Shown piece by piece: positions 18,671 to 26,226 of a stretch of 64,000 nt of DNA. The DNA is from Scatosoma sp045660265. Lineage in GTDB: Bacteria; Bacillota; Clostridia; Christensenellales; Borkfalkiaceae. The translations under genes were made by a program, and so were the position numbers. How positions within the stretch are numbered: position 1 is the stretch's first letter; the number at the start of each line of letters is the position of its first letter. Location: the NCBI GenBank assembly GCA_045660265.1, contig JAZRDM010000038.1, positions 1 to 64,000 of the forward strand. The letters are read 5' to 3'. The notes beneath the pieces are model-generated. The model made no database searches, was not told the origin of the DNA, and saw nothing but the letters and a program-made list of their open reading frames with translations.

Positions 18671-19618
18671 ATGGAATTTTTATTGCATTTAGGCCACGCG
18701 TTTACGCATGCCTTAGAAGATACTTTGCCGCTGTTGCCATGGCTTCTTTTAATTTATATCGTAATAGAGTTGCTTGAAACGAAAACAGACTTTTCCAAAA
18801 ATGGAAAGTTGCAAGGCCCACTTGCGCCCGTTGTCGGCTCGGCAACCGGCTTAATTCCGCAATGCGGGTTTTCCGTGCTTGCGGCGAAATTATACGAGCA
18901 GAAGTACATTACCGTCGGTACGTTGCTTGCTATTTTTATGGCAACCAGCGACGAAGCGTTTATCCTATTGCTTTCTTCAGGCGAAGGTGCGGTTTGGGTG
19001 CTTCCAATGTTGGCGGCAAAGGTTCTAATCGGTGTTACAGTCGGGTATGCAGCCGACTTATTGTTAAAGTGTATAGGTAAGGGGCAGGTATGCGTTCAAC
19101 CTATTCAAGAATACCAAGAAAGCCCCAAAAACGCCCACGAATATTTCATTAAAAGCTACCTGTTAGAAAATGACGTAGAAGTGGGTTGCGCTTGCGGCAG
19201 AACACACGAAGAAAACAATCCTTTTAAAAATTACGTCCTTTCCCCTGTATTACATGCGCTCAAAATCGGGCTGTTTATTTTGCTTGTCAATTTCGTATTG
19301 ACGGCGATTATTGACGGGGTAGGCGAACAAGCCTTTATCGACTTTATGCAGCGCAGTATATTATTGCAACCTCTCTTAACGTCGGCGATAGGGTTAATCC
19401 CCAACTGTGCATCTAGCGTCTTACTTACGCAGACCTTTTTAAACGAGGGGATTACTTTTGGATCGTGTGTGGCGGGGCTTTGCGCCAATGCAGGCATGGG
19501 CTTTGTCGTATTGCTTAAAAATGTAAAAAAATGGAAACGAAACCTTATTTTAATCGGCGCAACTTATGCAATTTCGGTTGTGGTCGGGATATTGTTTAAC
19601 TGTATCTTAATCGGTTAA
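18671..19618 (+). CDS. Putative 10-TM heavy-metal exporter (ArsP_2-like)
   Basis: A 315-residue polytopic membrane protein with two homologous halves, each containing a conserved pair of the form SATGLIPQCGFS and SAIGLIPNCASS about 220 residues apart. This arrangement is found in the ArsP_2 family of putative manganese or heavy-metal exporters. Between the halves is a hydrophilic loop with CACGRTHEEN, whose Cys and His residues could bind metal. About eight to ten membrane helices can be counted. It starts two bases after tsaD and is probably co-translated with it. The transported metal is not identifiable from the sequence alone. The loop before it also contains a copy of the GGGGCAGGTAT motif (codons for GQV). 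Confidence 0.75.
   Translation: MEFLLHLGHAFTHALEDTLPLLPWLLLIYIVIELLETKTDFSKNGKLQGPLAPVVGSATGLIPQCGFSVLAAKLYEQKYITVGTLLAIFMATSDEAFILLLSSGEGAVWVLPMLAAKVLIGVTVGYAADLLLKCIGKGQVCVQPIQEYQESPKNAHEYFIKSYLLENDVEVGCACGRTHEENNPFKNYVLSPVLHALKIGLFILLVNFVLTAIIDGVGEQAFIDFMQRSILLQPLLTSAIGLIPNCASSVLLTQTFLNEGITFGSCVAGLCANAGMGFVVLLKNVKKWKRNLILIGATYAISVVVGILFNCILIG
19081..19101 (+). repeat. GGGGCAGGTAT-N6-AAC motif, copy 3
   Basis: Exact 11-mer with N6 then AACC (three of four bases of the second half). Coding context, read Gly-Gln-Val. Its GGCAGGTATGCGTTCAAC is shared with the terminator at 35573. Confidence 0.65.
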
Positions 19619-19677
19619 TGTTTGAAAAAGCCTATATATTGTTTATATATAGATAAGGATAGTTAAGGAGAAAAATT

Positions 19678-19986
19678 ATGCAAGAAGTACAAGTAAAATC
19701 TATGGAAGAAGGCAATCTCACAATCGCGCTTTGCGGAGAATTGCACTCGGTTAACGCGGAAGAATTTTTAAACGTTGTCCTTTCGTCTTACGAAAACGCG
19801 CCTTGCGACGTTACGTTCGATTGCCAAGAACTTGATTTCCTTGACAGTACAGCGCTTGGTACCTTTGTTAAAATTTTCAAAAAGCTTAAAGCGGACGGCA
19901 AAAAATTGCGTTTAGTTCACTTGCAAGCGAAGCTGAAAAAGCTCTTCGTTATTTGTTCGTTAGATACGATTATGGAGATTGCGTAA
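19678..19986 (+). CDS. STAS-domain anti-sigma factor antagonist
   Basis: The 102-residue product is a single STAS domain of the SpoIIAA/RsbV class. The phosphorylatable serine is Ser57 in LDFLDSTALGTFV, matching Ser58 of SpoIIAA. In the unphosphorylated state such proteins bind the anti-sigma kinase and release the sigma factor. AAGGAG supports the start. It is the first gene of a four-gene module: this antagonist, a degenerate kinase-like protein, the sigma factor and an anti-sigma kinase. A weak promoter (TTGAAA at 19622-19627, TATATA near 19644) and an 8-bp inverted repeat (19632-19652) lie upstream. Confidence 0.9.
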   Translation: MQEVQVKSMEEGNLTIALCGELHSVNAEEFLNVVLSSYENAPCDVTFDCQELDFLDSTALGTFVKIFKKLKADGKKLRLVHLQAKLKKLFVICSLDTIMEIA

Positions 19987-19987
19987 T

Positions 19988-20350
19988 ATGAACACCTTTC
20001 AAATTAAATTATCGCTTGTTGGCGAAGGGGAATATTTTACGACGGTCCGTTTAACAACGGGCGGAATTTGCGCGCTTGCCAACTTCGACGTAGACAGCGC
20101 GGAAGATTTTAAAGTTTGCGTTACCGAAAGCTTGCTTATTTTAAAACGCAATGGTTATCAAAGCGCGGAGATAGAATATACGCTCGGCGACCAGCTCGGT
20201 TGCAAAATTAAGGGGCTCAACGCCGAAGCTGAACCGCAGGAAAGTATCGAAGACGAAATTTCATACGCGCTGTTAAACGCGTTGCTTGGAAAGGTGGATT
20301 TTATCAAAGATAATGGGGGCAGGGTAGAGACGATTGCGTTCGAGGCGTAA
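19988..20350 (+). CDS. Degenerate anti-sigma kinase-like (HATPase-fold) protein
   Basis: A 120-residue protein placed exactly where SpoIIAB/RsbW normally sits, between antagonist and sigma factor. It keeps the general outline of the fold, including an ALANFDVDSAEDFKVCVTES helix like the N-box helix, but the ATP-coordinating Asn of the N-box is replaced (ESLLILKRN) and no GxGL box is present. It therefore probably cannot phosphorylate the antagonist. It may act as a scaffold or decoy. The ATG at 19988 follows GGAG at 10 nt; an in-frame TTG at 19981-19979 region is an alternative. The true kinase-like protein is encoded after the sigma factor. Confidence 0.7.
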   Translation: MNTFQIKLSLVGEGEYFTTVRLTTGGICALANFDVDSAEDFKVCVTESLLILKRNGYQSAEIEYTLGDQLGCKIKGLNAEAEPQESIEDEISYALLNALLGKVDFIKDNGGRVETIAFEA

Positions 20351-20355
20351 AAATT

Positions 20356-21090
20356 ATGGCTGAAAAAACGATAAACGAACTGTTTATAAAATACAAAGAG
20401 ACGGGCGATATTGCCATTCGCAACCAAATCGCTGAAAAGTATCTCTACATAGCCGATATTCTCGCCAAAAAATTCGTTGGTCGCGGAGTGGAATTCGACG
20501 ATTTAAAACAAGTCGCTTCCCTTGCGCTAATCAAAGGTATCGAACGTTTCGACCCTGAGATGCAAATGCAGTTTTCCACCTTTATCACGCCGACCATCAC
20601 AGGCGAAATAAAAAACTATTTCCGTGATAAATCCCGTGTGATTAAACTTCCGCGTAGATTGTCGGAAATCAGCGTAAGGGTACGAGAATACATCAACGGA
20701 TATCAAGCGGAAAAAGGCGAAAAACCGCCGGTAAAAACCATTTGCGAGGCGCTGGGATTTTTAGAAGAAGACGTTGTGCGCGCTATGGAAATTTCGGGTA
20801 CGGTTTCGCTGGATAGCGTGGCAAGCTCAGGTGAGGACGAAACGACGTCGTTGTATTCGATTATCCCCGACGAGAGTAACGAATTTGAAGCGTTTGAAAT
20901 ACGCGAAGCGTTAAAATCGGCAATGCAGGATTTCTCCGACGTTGAGAAAAAACTCATTGCTTGCCGCTTTTTCGACGAGCTTTCTCAAAGCGAAACGGCA
21001 AAGTATTTAGGAGTTTCTCAAATGTACGTTTCCCGCTTGGAGAGAAACCTGCTTATGCGCTTAAAGCAAAAGCTGAAAAATTCAATATAA
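20356..21090 (+). CDS. SigB/SigF-type RNA polymerase sigma factor
   Basis: This 244-residue sigma-70 factor has region 2 (FDDLKQVASLALIKGIERFDP, then FSTFITPTITGEIKNYFRDK), region 3 (VKTICEALGFLEEDVVRAM) and region 4 with its HTH (LSQSETAKYLGVSQMYVSRLERN). Length and spacing fit the SigB/SigF/SigG group. In this group activity is controlled by partner switching with an anti-sigma kinase and STAS antagonist, both encoded on either side. With no other sporulation genes in view it could serve stress, surface or sporulation genes; that cannot be decided here. Confidence 0.93.
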   Translation: MAEKTINELFIKYKETGDIAIRNQIAEKYLYIADILAKKFVGRGVEFDDLKQVASLALIKGIERFDPEMQMQFSTFITPTITGEIKNYFRDKSRVIKLPRRLSEISVRVREYINGYQAEKGEKPPVKTICEALGFLEEDVVRAMEISGTVSLDSVASSGEDETTSLYSIIPDESNEFEAFEIREALKSAMQDFSDVEKKLIACRFFDELSQSETAKYLGVSQMYVSRLERNLLMRLKQKLKNSI

Positions 21091-21092
21091 GG

Positions 21093-21113
21093 GGGGCAGG
21101 TATGGTTTTAACG
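21093..21113 (+). repeat. GGGGCAGGTAT-N6-AACG motif, copy 4
   Basis: Exact match. This copy spans the ribosome-binding site and ATG (21102) of the anti-sigma kinase gene; the G-run acts as the Shine-Dalgarno. Confidence 0.7.
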
Positions 21114-21458
21114 ATTAAAACCCAGTTAGAATTAAACGCCGCGCTTGCGCAGTTAGACAAATTCTTGTCTGCCCAAAATATCGCCGACGAAGACATTTTT
21201 GCAAGCAAGTTGGTGATGAGTGAACTAGTGGGCAATGTGCTCAAACATTCGCAAGGCTTCGCGCGCTTTCAAAGCGAATTAAAAAATGGCTTTATCGAAT
21301 TAAAAATTTATGCAAGCGACTGTTTTTTACCTCCGAAAAAAAGCGAGTGCTCAGACGTCTTCGCGGAAGGCGGAAGGGGTTTATTTTTAGTAGACAGCCT
21401 TTGTTTCGAACGTGCTTATACGGAAGACGGTGGCGTAAAGGTGCTTATCAAACTATAA
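21102..21458 (+). CDS. Anti-sigma factor, HATPase-type serine kinase (RsbW/SpoIIAB-like)
   Basis: This 118-residue protein was placed at the ATG at 21102, which follows a G-rich ribosome-binding site; the longer frame through the sigma gene is a shadow. It has a Bergerat-type ATP site: N-box SELVGNVLKHS and G-box GGRGLFLVDSL. Such proteins bind their sigma factor and phosphorylate the STAS antagonist. The gene order (antagonist, degenerate kinase, sigma, kinase) is unusual; the common order puts the functional kinase before the sigma factor. A terminator follows. Confidence 0.87.
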   Translation: MVLTIKTQLELNAALAQLDKFLSAQNIADEDIFASKLVMSELVGNVLKHSQGFARFQSELKNGFIELKIYASDCFLPPKKSECSDVFAEGGRGLFLVDSLCFERAYTEDGGVKVLIKL

Positions 21459-21470
21459 AAGTAAAGACAA

Positions 21471-21500
21471 AAGCAACGGTTATAAACCGTTGCTTTTTTT
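21471..21500 (+). terminator. Rho-independent terminator
   Basis: An 11-bp perfect stem AAGCAACGGTT/AACCGTTGCTT with a 3-nt loop and a run of T closes the sigma-factor operon. Confidence 0.88.
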
Positions 21501-21518
21501 TATTAAATATGCTATACT
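21490..21518 (+). promoter_or_regulatory. Sigma-A promoter of the yabN-dus unit
   Basis: TTGCTT (21490-21495), 17-nt spacer, TATACT (21513-21518). The -35 box lies in the right arm of the preceding terminator. Confidence 0.6.
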
Positions 21519-21550
21519 AATCAAAACAAAGCATAAGGCAGGAAGGAAAA

Positions 21551-22999
21551 ATGATTACAGTCGTAGGGCTCGGCGTAGAAAAAGGCGATTTAACAAAAAA
21601 GGGGGAGAAAGCCATTTTACAGGCAGCGCAAAACGGGGAGAAGATTCTTGTCCGTACGGCGTTTACCCGCTCCTATGAAAACGTTTGCGAGTTGAACGTT
21701 CCGCACGTTTGTTTAGACTACGTTTACGAAAACAGCCGTCATTTCAACGCATTAAATAAAAATTTAGCCAAAGAGGTTTTAAAAAGCAGTGAAAACGCTG
21801 TCTATTGCGTAGAAGGCAGTGCCGGAGAAGATAATTCGGTAAAAGAACTGCTTAAAAAAACGAAGGGCAAATTGCAAATTATCGGCGGTGTGTCCAAAAT
21901 TAGTGCGTTGGTTGAAAAAGCGGCGTTTAAAGGCTGTTCGTACACGGCGGTTTCCGCATACGAGCTGGAAGAAAAAGCCCGTCAAGGCGCACTTGCTTTG
22001 CCTTTGATTGTTTACGACGTAGACGATAAAACGCTCGCTTGCGACGTAAAACTCACGCTTGGCAAACTCTTTGGCGACGAAACGCCCTGTAAATATATCT
22101 GCGGCGACGTCGTAAAAAAGACGTCTATTTACCAACTTGATAGATATAAAACGTATAATTATTCTACCGCATTTGCTATTGACGAACTCTCGCTTTTACA
22201 AAAAACACGCTTTACAATCTCTGACTTAAAGGAAATTATCGTCTTGCTCCGCGATAGAAAAAACGGCTGTCCTTGGGATAAAGTACAAACGCCGCAAACG
22301 ATAAAAATGAACGCGGTAGAAGAAGCGTACGAGTTGATGGACGCCATTGATGCAGACGATAGCGAAAAAATTATGGAAGAAACGGGGGACGTTATTTTAC
22401 AGGCAGTATTCCATGCGGTTATGCAAGAAGAGCGCGGTGAATTTGATTTAACGGACGCTATCACTGCCCTTTGCGATAAGCTGATTTTCCGCCACACCCA
22501 TATTTTTGGAAAAGACGTAGCAAAAGACGAAGGCTCGGCGTTAAACGTGTGGGAAGCGAATAAAATGAAGGAAAAGCATCAAGCTACCTTTGCCGATTCG
22601 GTCAACGACGTGCCTAAGGCATTCCCTGCGGCAATGCGTGCGCAAAAAATCGGCAAACGCGCAGCAAAAGCGGGTTTAGATTTTGCGGATACCGACGAAG
22701 CTGTTGAGGCATTGCAAGCAGAAATAACAGAATTTGTGCAAGCGCGAAAATCAGGGACGCCCGAACAAATCGAAAAGGAGCTTGGCGACGTTTTATTTGC
22801 GGCGGTCAACGTGGGCAGAAAGGCAAATTGCGACTGTGAAAAGGCGTTAAAGGAAAGTGCAGATAAATTTGCAAAACGCTTTACGTTAGCTGAAAAATAC
22901 GCATTAGACGAGGGCATGGTCGTAACGAACTTAACTGCTGCGGAATGGGACGTCTATTATCGCAAGGCAAAATCCGCCATTGAAAACGGAGAAGAATAA
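21551..22999 (+). CDS. yabN: YabN-like fusion: tetrapyrrole-methylase-like domain plus MazG NTP pyrophosphohydrolase
   Basis: The 482-residue product has an N-terminal SAM-dependent tetrapyrrole-methylase-type domain (MITVVGLGVEKGDLTKKG, then VEGSAGEDNSVKELL) and, from about residue 225, two MazG modules. The first holds NGCPWDKVQTPQTIK and EEAYELMDAI...EETGDVILQAVFH, whose EEXXE-EXXD residues bind magnesium. The second has EKELGDVLFAAVNVGR. MazG hydrolyses nucleoside triphosphates to monophosphates and pyrophosphate, and probably clears abnormal nucleotides. This architecture matches Bacillus YabN. AGGAAGGA precedes the ATG. The stop overlaps the next start by one base (TAATG), so the two are co-translated. 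Confidence 0.92.
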   Translation: MITVVGLGVEKGDLTKKGEKAILQAAQNGEKILVRTAFTRSYENVCELNVPHVCLDYVYENSRHFNALNKNLAKEVLKSSENAVYCVEGSAGEDNSVKELLKKTKGKLQIIGGVSKISALVEKAAFKGCSYTAVSAYELEEKARQGALALPLIVYDVDDKTLACDVKLTLGKLFGDETPCKYICGDVVKKTSIYQLDRYKTYNYSTAFAIDELSLLQKTRFTISDLKEIIVLLRDRKNGCPWDKVQTPQTIKMNAVEEAYELMDAIDADDSEKIMEETGDVILQAVFHAVMQEERGEFDLTDAITALCDKLIFRHTHIFGKDVAKDEGSALNVWEANKMKEKHQATFADSVNDVPKAFPAAMRAQKIGKRAAKAGLDFADTDEAVEALQAEITEFVQARKSGTPEQIEKELGDVLFAAVNVGRKANCDCEKALKESADKFAKRFTLAEKYALDEGMVVTNLTAAEWDVYYRKAKSAIENGEE

Positions 23000-23943
23000 T
23001 GCAATTAAAACCCATTCAAATCGGTAAAATTCAAACGCCTAACAACGTATTTTTGGCACCGCTTGCGGGGTACACCAACTATCCTTTCCGCTTGCTTTGC
23101 CAAGGCTACGGCGCGGGGTTGTGTTTTAGTGAAATGGTTAGCGCGAAAGGCTTAAAATACGGCAGCGAAAACACCAAAGAATTGCTTTACACAACGTCGG
23201 AAGAACGCATCAAAGCCGTTCAAATTTTCGGCAGCGATCCAGATATTATGCGCTTGGCATGCGAAAGCGAAGATCTTGCGCCTTTTGATATCGTTGATAT
23301 CAATATGGGCTGTCCCGTACCCAAAATTTATAAAAACGGCGAGGGAAGCGCCTTGCTTGAAAAGCCCGCGTTAGCGGAAAAAATCGTTTCCGAATGTGTA
23401 AAAAGCGGAAAGACGGTTACCGTTAAATTCCGTATCGGCATTACGGACAAAAATTTAATTACGGCAGACTTTGCCAAGCGTATGGAAGGCGCGGGCGCAA
23501 GCCTGATTTCCATTCACGGCAGAACAAAGGATAAAATTTATGCGGGCGAGGTAAATTTTGCCCAGATTGAAGAAGCGAAAAAGAGTGTTCAAATCCCCGT
23601 CATTGCAAACGGCGGCGTGTTTTCTTTGGAAGACGCTAACGAGCTAATGGATAAGACGGGCGCGGACGGAATTATGGTTGCAAGGGCGGCGCTGACCGAC
23701 CCGCAAATTTTCTGTTTACTCACGCAAACGCCGACGGAAAACAAGCTGTCTATGTTCGAAAAACAGTTAAAATGGACGGGGCAGGTATTCGACGAACGTT
23801 TTACAGCTGTCTTTATGCGCAAGATGGCGGCGTTCTATGTAAAGGGAATGCGCGGTGCGGCGGCAACAAAAGAACGGCTATTCAAAGCGCAAACGCCCGA
23901 AGAAGTACTGAATATCGCACGCGATATCTTTGCCGAAAACTAA
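22999..23943 (+). CDS. dus: tRNA-dihydrouridine synthase
   Basis: Dus enzymes reduce specific uridines of tRNA using FMN and NADPH. This 314-residue TIM-barrel protein shows VFLAPLAGYTNYPFRLL, QIFGSDP, the catalytic cysteine segment DINMGCPVPKIYKNGEGSA, FRIGITD, SIHGRT and VIANGGV with DGIMVARAAL (FMN phosphate site). A C-terminal helical domain follows. It resembles DusB, the form usual in Firmicutes, but the subtype was not tested. Its start overlaps the stop of yabN. Confidence 0.92.
   Translation: MQLKPIQIGKIQTPNNVFLAPLAGYTNYPFRLLCQGYGAGLCFSEMVSAKGLKYGSENTKELLYTTSEERIKAVQIFGSDPDIMRLACESEDLAPFDIVDINMGCPVPKIYKNGEGSALLEKPALAEKIVSECVKSGKTVTVKFRIGITDKNLITADFAKRMEGAGASLISIHGRTKDKIYAGEVNFAQIEEAKKSVQIPVIANGGVFSLEDANELMDKTGADGIMVARAALTDPQIFCLLTQTPTENKLSMFEKQLKWTGQVFDERFTAVFMRKMAAFYVKGMRGAAATKERLFKAQTPEEVLNIARDIFAEN
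23778..23798 (+). repeat. GGGGCAGGTAT-N6-AACG motif, copy 5
   Basis: Exact match including AACG, inside dus and read Gly-Gln-Val-Phe-Asp-Glu-Arg. Confidence 0.7.
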
Positions 23944-23970
23944 TTTTTTAATTCGATTATCATAATAGAC

Positions 23971-24000
23971 AAAGCGGAGAGATAAACTCCGCTTTCTTTT
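23971..24000 (+). terminator. Rho-independent terminator
   Basis: AAAGCGGAG/CTCCGCTTT (23971-23979 with 23987-23995) followed by a T-rich tract. The 220 bp between it and gyrB holds the gyrB promoter and a leader palindrome; I see no gene there. Confidence 0.83.
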
Positions 24001-24131
24001 TGCCTAAATTTCGCCAACGGTGGTGGAGACGGTAAATTCCCTATCGGTAGTCAAATCAAGCAAAATACCCCTAAAAGAAAGCGAAAAAAGGCAAATTTGC
24101 GATAATTCTTTAAAAACTTTCTTTCAAACGC

Positions 24132-24160
24132 TGTACATTTATAAAAAAGTATGTTATAAT
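24132..24160 (+). promoter_or_regulatory. Promoter of gyrB-gyrA
   Basis: TGTACA (24132-24137), a 17-nt spacer and perfect TATAAT (24155-24160), 62 nt before the gyrB ATG. Confidence 0.65.
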
Positions 24161-24178
24161 AAGATTGTAAAATAATGT

Positions 24179-24200
24179 CTATCCCTTTTTAAAGGGATAG
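24179..24200 (+). promoter_or_regulatory. Palindrome in the gyrB 5' leader
   Basis: CTATCCCTTT-TT-AAAGGGATAG is a 22-bp near-continuous palindrome starting about 12 nt after the predicted start site and ending just before the AAGGAG ribosome-binding site. It could be a DNA operator or an RNA hairpin near the start codon. The role is unknown. Confidence 0.55.
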
Positions 24201-24222
24201 CAAACAAGGAGTCAAAGGTAAA

Positions 24223-26205
24223 ATGACGGAAAAAGAACAGATTACGGAAGTTGAAGTCGGCTTACAGTCTCAGGCAGAAAGCGCGCCTGTGGAAAGGGAG
24301 AAAGTAGAAGGGGAATACGGCGCAGAGCAAATTCAAGTTTTGGACGGGCTCGAACATATCCGTAAGCGTCCTGGCATGTATATTTCTTCGACAGATGCAA
24401 AGGGCTTGCACCACTTAGTACACGAAGTTGTAGATAACTCTATCGACGAAGCGTTGGCAGGATATTGTACGCATATCGAAGTAACGCTTAATCCCGACGG
24501 CAGCTGTACGGTAGAAGATAACGGGCGTGGTATTCCTACGGGTGTACACCCCAAAGAAGGCATTTCCACGCTTGAAGTTGTATTCACCAAAGTCAACGCA
24601 GGCGGTAAATTCGGCGGAGATTCCGGTTATAAAGTATCCAGCGGTTTGCACGGCGTCGGCGTTAAAGCGGTAAACGCGCTTTCCGAATGGTTAGAAGCGG
24701 AAGTTTATCAAAACGGCCACGTCTATAAACAAGTATATAACCGCGGTGTGCCTCAACGTTCCGTACAAATCGTAGGCGACTCGGATAAAACGGGTACGAA
24801 AGTAACCTTTATGCCCGACGAAGAAATCTTTGAAACGACGCTGTTCAATTACGATACCTTAAAGGGCAGACTCCGCGAATTAGCATACTTGAATAAAGGT
24901 CTTCGTATCACGTTGGAAGACACCCGTCCCGAAAAGGAAAGAAAAGACTCCTTCTGCTACGAAGGCGGTATCCGTTCGTTTGTAGAAGAACTCAATAAAA
25001 ACCACGCAGAGCTTTTGTTCCCCCAAGCCGTTTACTTTGAAGAACAGGAAGGGGATACCGTTTGCGAAGTAGCTATTCAATACAACGATACGTATAACGA
25101 AGTTATTTACAGCTACGCAAATAACGTCAACACGATTGACGGCGGTACGCACGTAGAAGGCTTGAAGATGGCGCTTACCAAGGTTATCAACGAAGCGGGC
25201 AGAAAGCTTAACGTATTAAAGGATAGCGATAAACTCACGGGCGAAGACGTGCGTGAAGGCATTACGGCAGTTGTTTCCGTAAAGCTTATCAACGCACAAT
25301 TCGAATCGCAGACGAAGGATAAGCTCAATAACAGCCATATCCGTACGTTTGTAAACAAGTGCGTTACCGAACACATGAGTACTTTCTTAGAAGAAAATCC
25401 CGCCGTTGCAAGAGAGCTTGTGCTTCGTTGTATCACGGCACAAAAAGCGAGAGACGCGGCTAGAAGCGCAAGAGAATTGACAAGAAGAAAGGGGATTTTA
25501 GAAAACTCCACCTTGCCCGGCAAGCTTGCGGACTGCTCGGATAAGCGCAGTGAACTTTGCGAAATTTATATCGTAGAGGGCGACTCGGCAGGCGGTACGG
25601 CAAAGCAAGGCCGCGACAGACGCTTCCAAGCAATTTTGCCTCTTCGCGGTAAAATTTTGAACGTAGAAAAAGTGCGTTTAAACCGTGTACTCGAAAACGA
25701 AGAAATTAAATCTATGATTACGGCGTTTGGCTGCGGTATCTTAGACGATTTCGACGAAAGCAAGCTTAGATACGATAGAATTATCTCCATGACCGACGCC
25801 GACGTAGACGGCGCGCATATCCGTATCTTGTTATATACCTTCTTATTTAGATATATGCGTCCGCTTATCGAACACGGCCACGTATACGCGGCAAAACCGC
25901 CCCTTTACAAAGCAACGTGCAAGGGCAACGTAGACTATTTATACTCGGAAGAAGAAAAACTTGAATACGACAAAAACGCACCCGGTAAAGTAGAATACCA
26001 ACGCTATAAAGGCTTGGGCGAAATGAGTAAGGATCAGCTTTGGGATACGACCATGAACCCTGCAACGCGTACGCTTATCCGCGTAACCATGAAGGACGCA
26101 GCGGAAGCAGACCAAATGTTTACGATGCTCATGGGTGAAAGCCCCGAACTCCGCCGTAAGTTTATCGAAGAAAACGCATCTTTGGTAACCGACTTAGACG
26201 TATGA
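24223..26205 (+). CDS. gyrB: DNA gyrase subunit B
   Basis: GyrB is the ATPase subunit of gyrase, which introduces negative supercoils into DNA. The 660-residue product has an unusual acidic N-terminal extension of about 35 residues, then IQVLDGLEHIRKRPGMYI, the ATP site with VDNSIDEALAG and DNGRGIPTG, GLHGVGVKAVNALS, the TOPRIM segment EIYIVEGDSAGGTAKQGRDR and DADVDGAHIR, and the C-terminal RYKGLGEMSKDQLWDTTM. Both AAGGAG and AAAGGT lie near the ATG. gyrA follows after 21 bp in the same operon. Confidence 0.97.
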   Translation: MTEKEQITEVEVGLQSQAESAPVEREKVEGEYGAEQIQVLDGLEHIRKRPGMYISSTDAKGLHHLVHEVVDNSIDEALAGYCTHIEVTLNPDGSCTVEDNGRGIPTGVHPKEGISTLEVVFTKVNAGGKFGGDSGYKVSSGLHGVGVKAVNALSEWLEAEVYQNGHVYKQVYNRGVPQRSVQIVGDSDKTGTKVTFMPDEEIFETTLFNYDTLKGRLRELAYLNKGLRITLEDTRPEKERKDSFCYEGGIRSFVEELNKNHAELLFPQAVYFEEQEGDTVCEVAIQYNDTYNEVIYSYANNVNTIDGGTHVEGLKMALTKVINEAGRKLNVLKDSDKLTGEDVREGITAVVSVKLINAQFESQTKDKLNNSHIRTFVNKCVTEHMSTFLEENPAVARELVLRCITAQKARDAARSARELTRRKGILENSTLPGKLADCSDKRSELCEIYIVEGDSAGGTAKQGRDRRFQAILPLRGKILNVEKVRLNRVLENEEIKSMITAFGCGILDDFDESKLRYDRIISMTDADVDGAHIRILLYTFLFRYMRPLIEHGHVYAAKPPLYKATCKGNVDYLYSEEEKLEYDKNAPGKVEYQRYKGLGEMSKDQLWDTTMNPATRTLIRVTMKDAAEADQMFTMLMGESPELRRKFIEENASLVTDLDV

Positions 26206-26226
26206 TTTTGATAGGAGAGAAAAACA

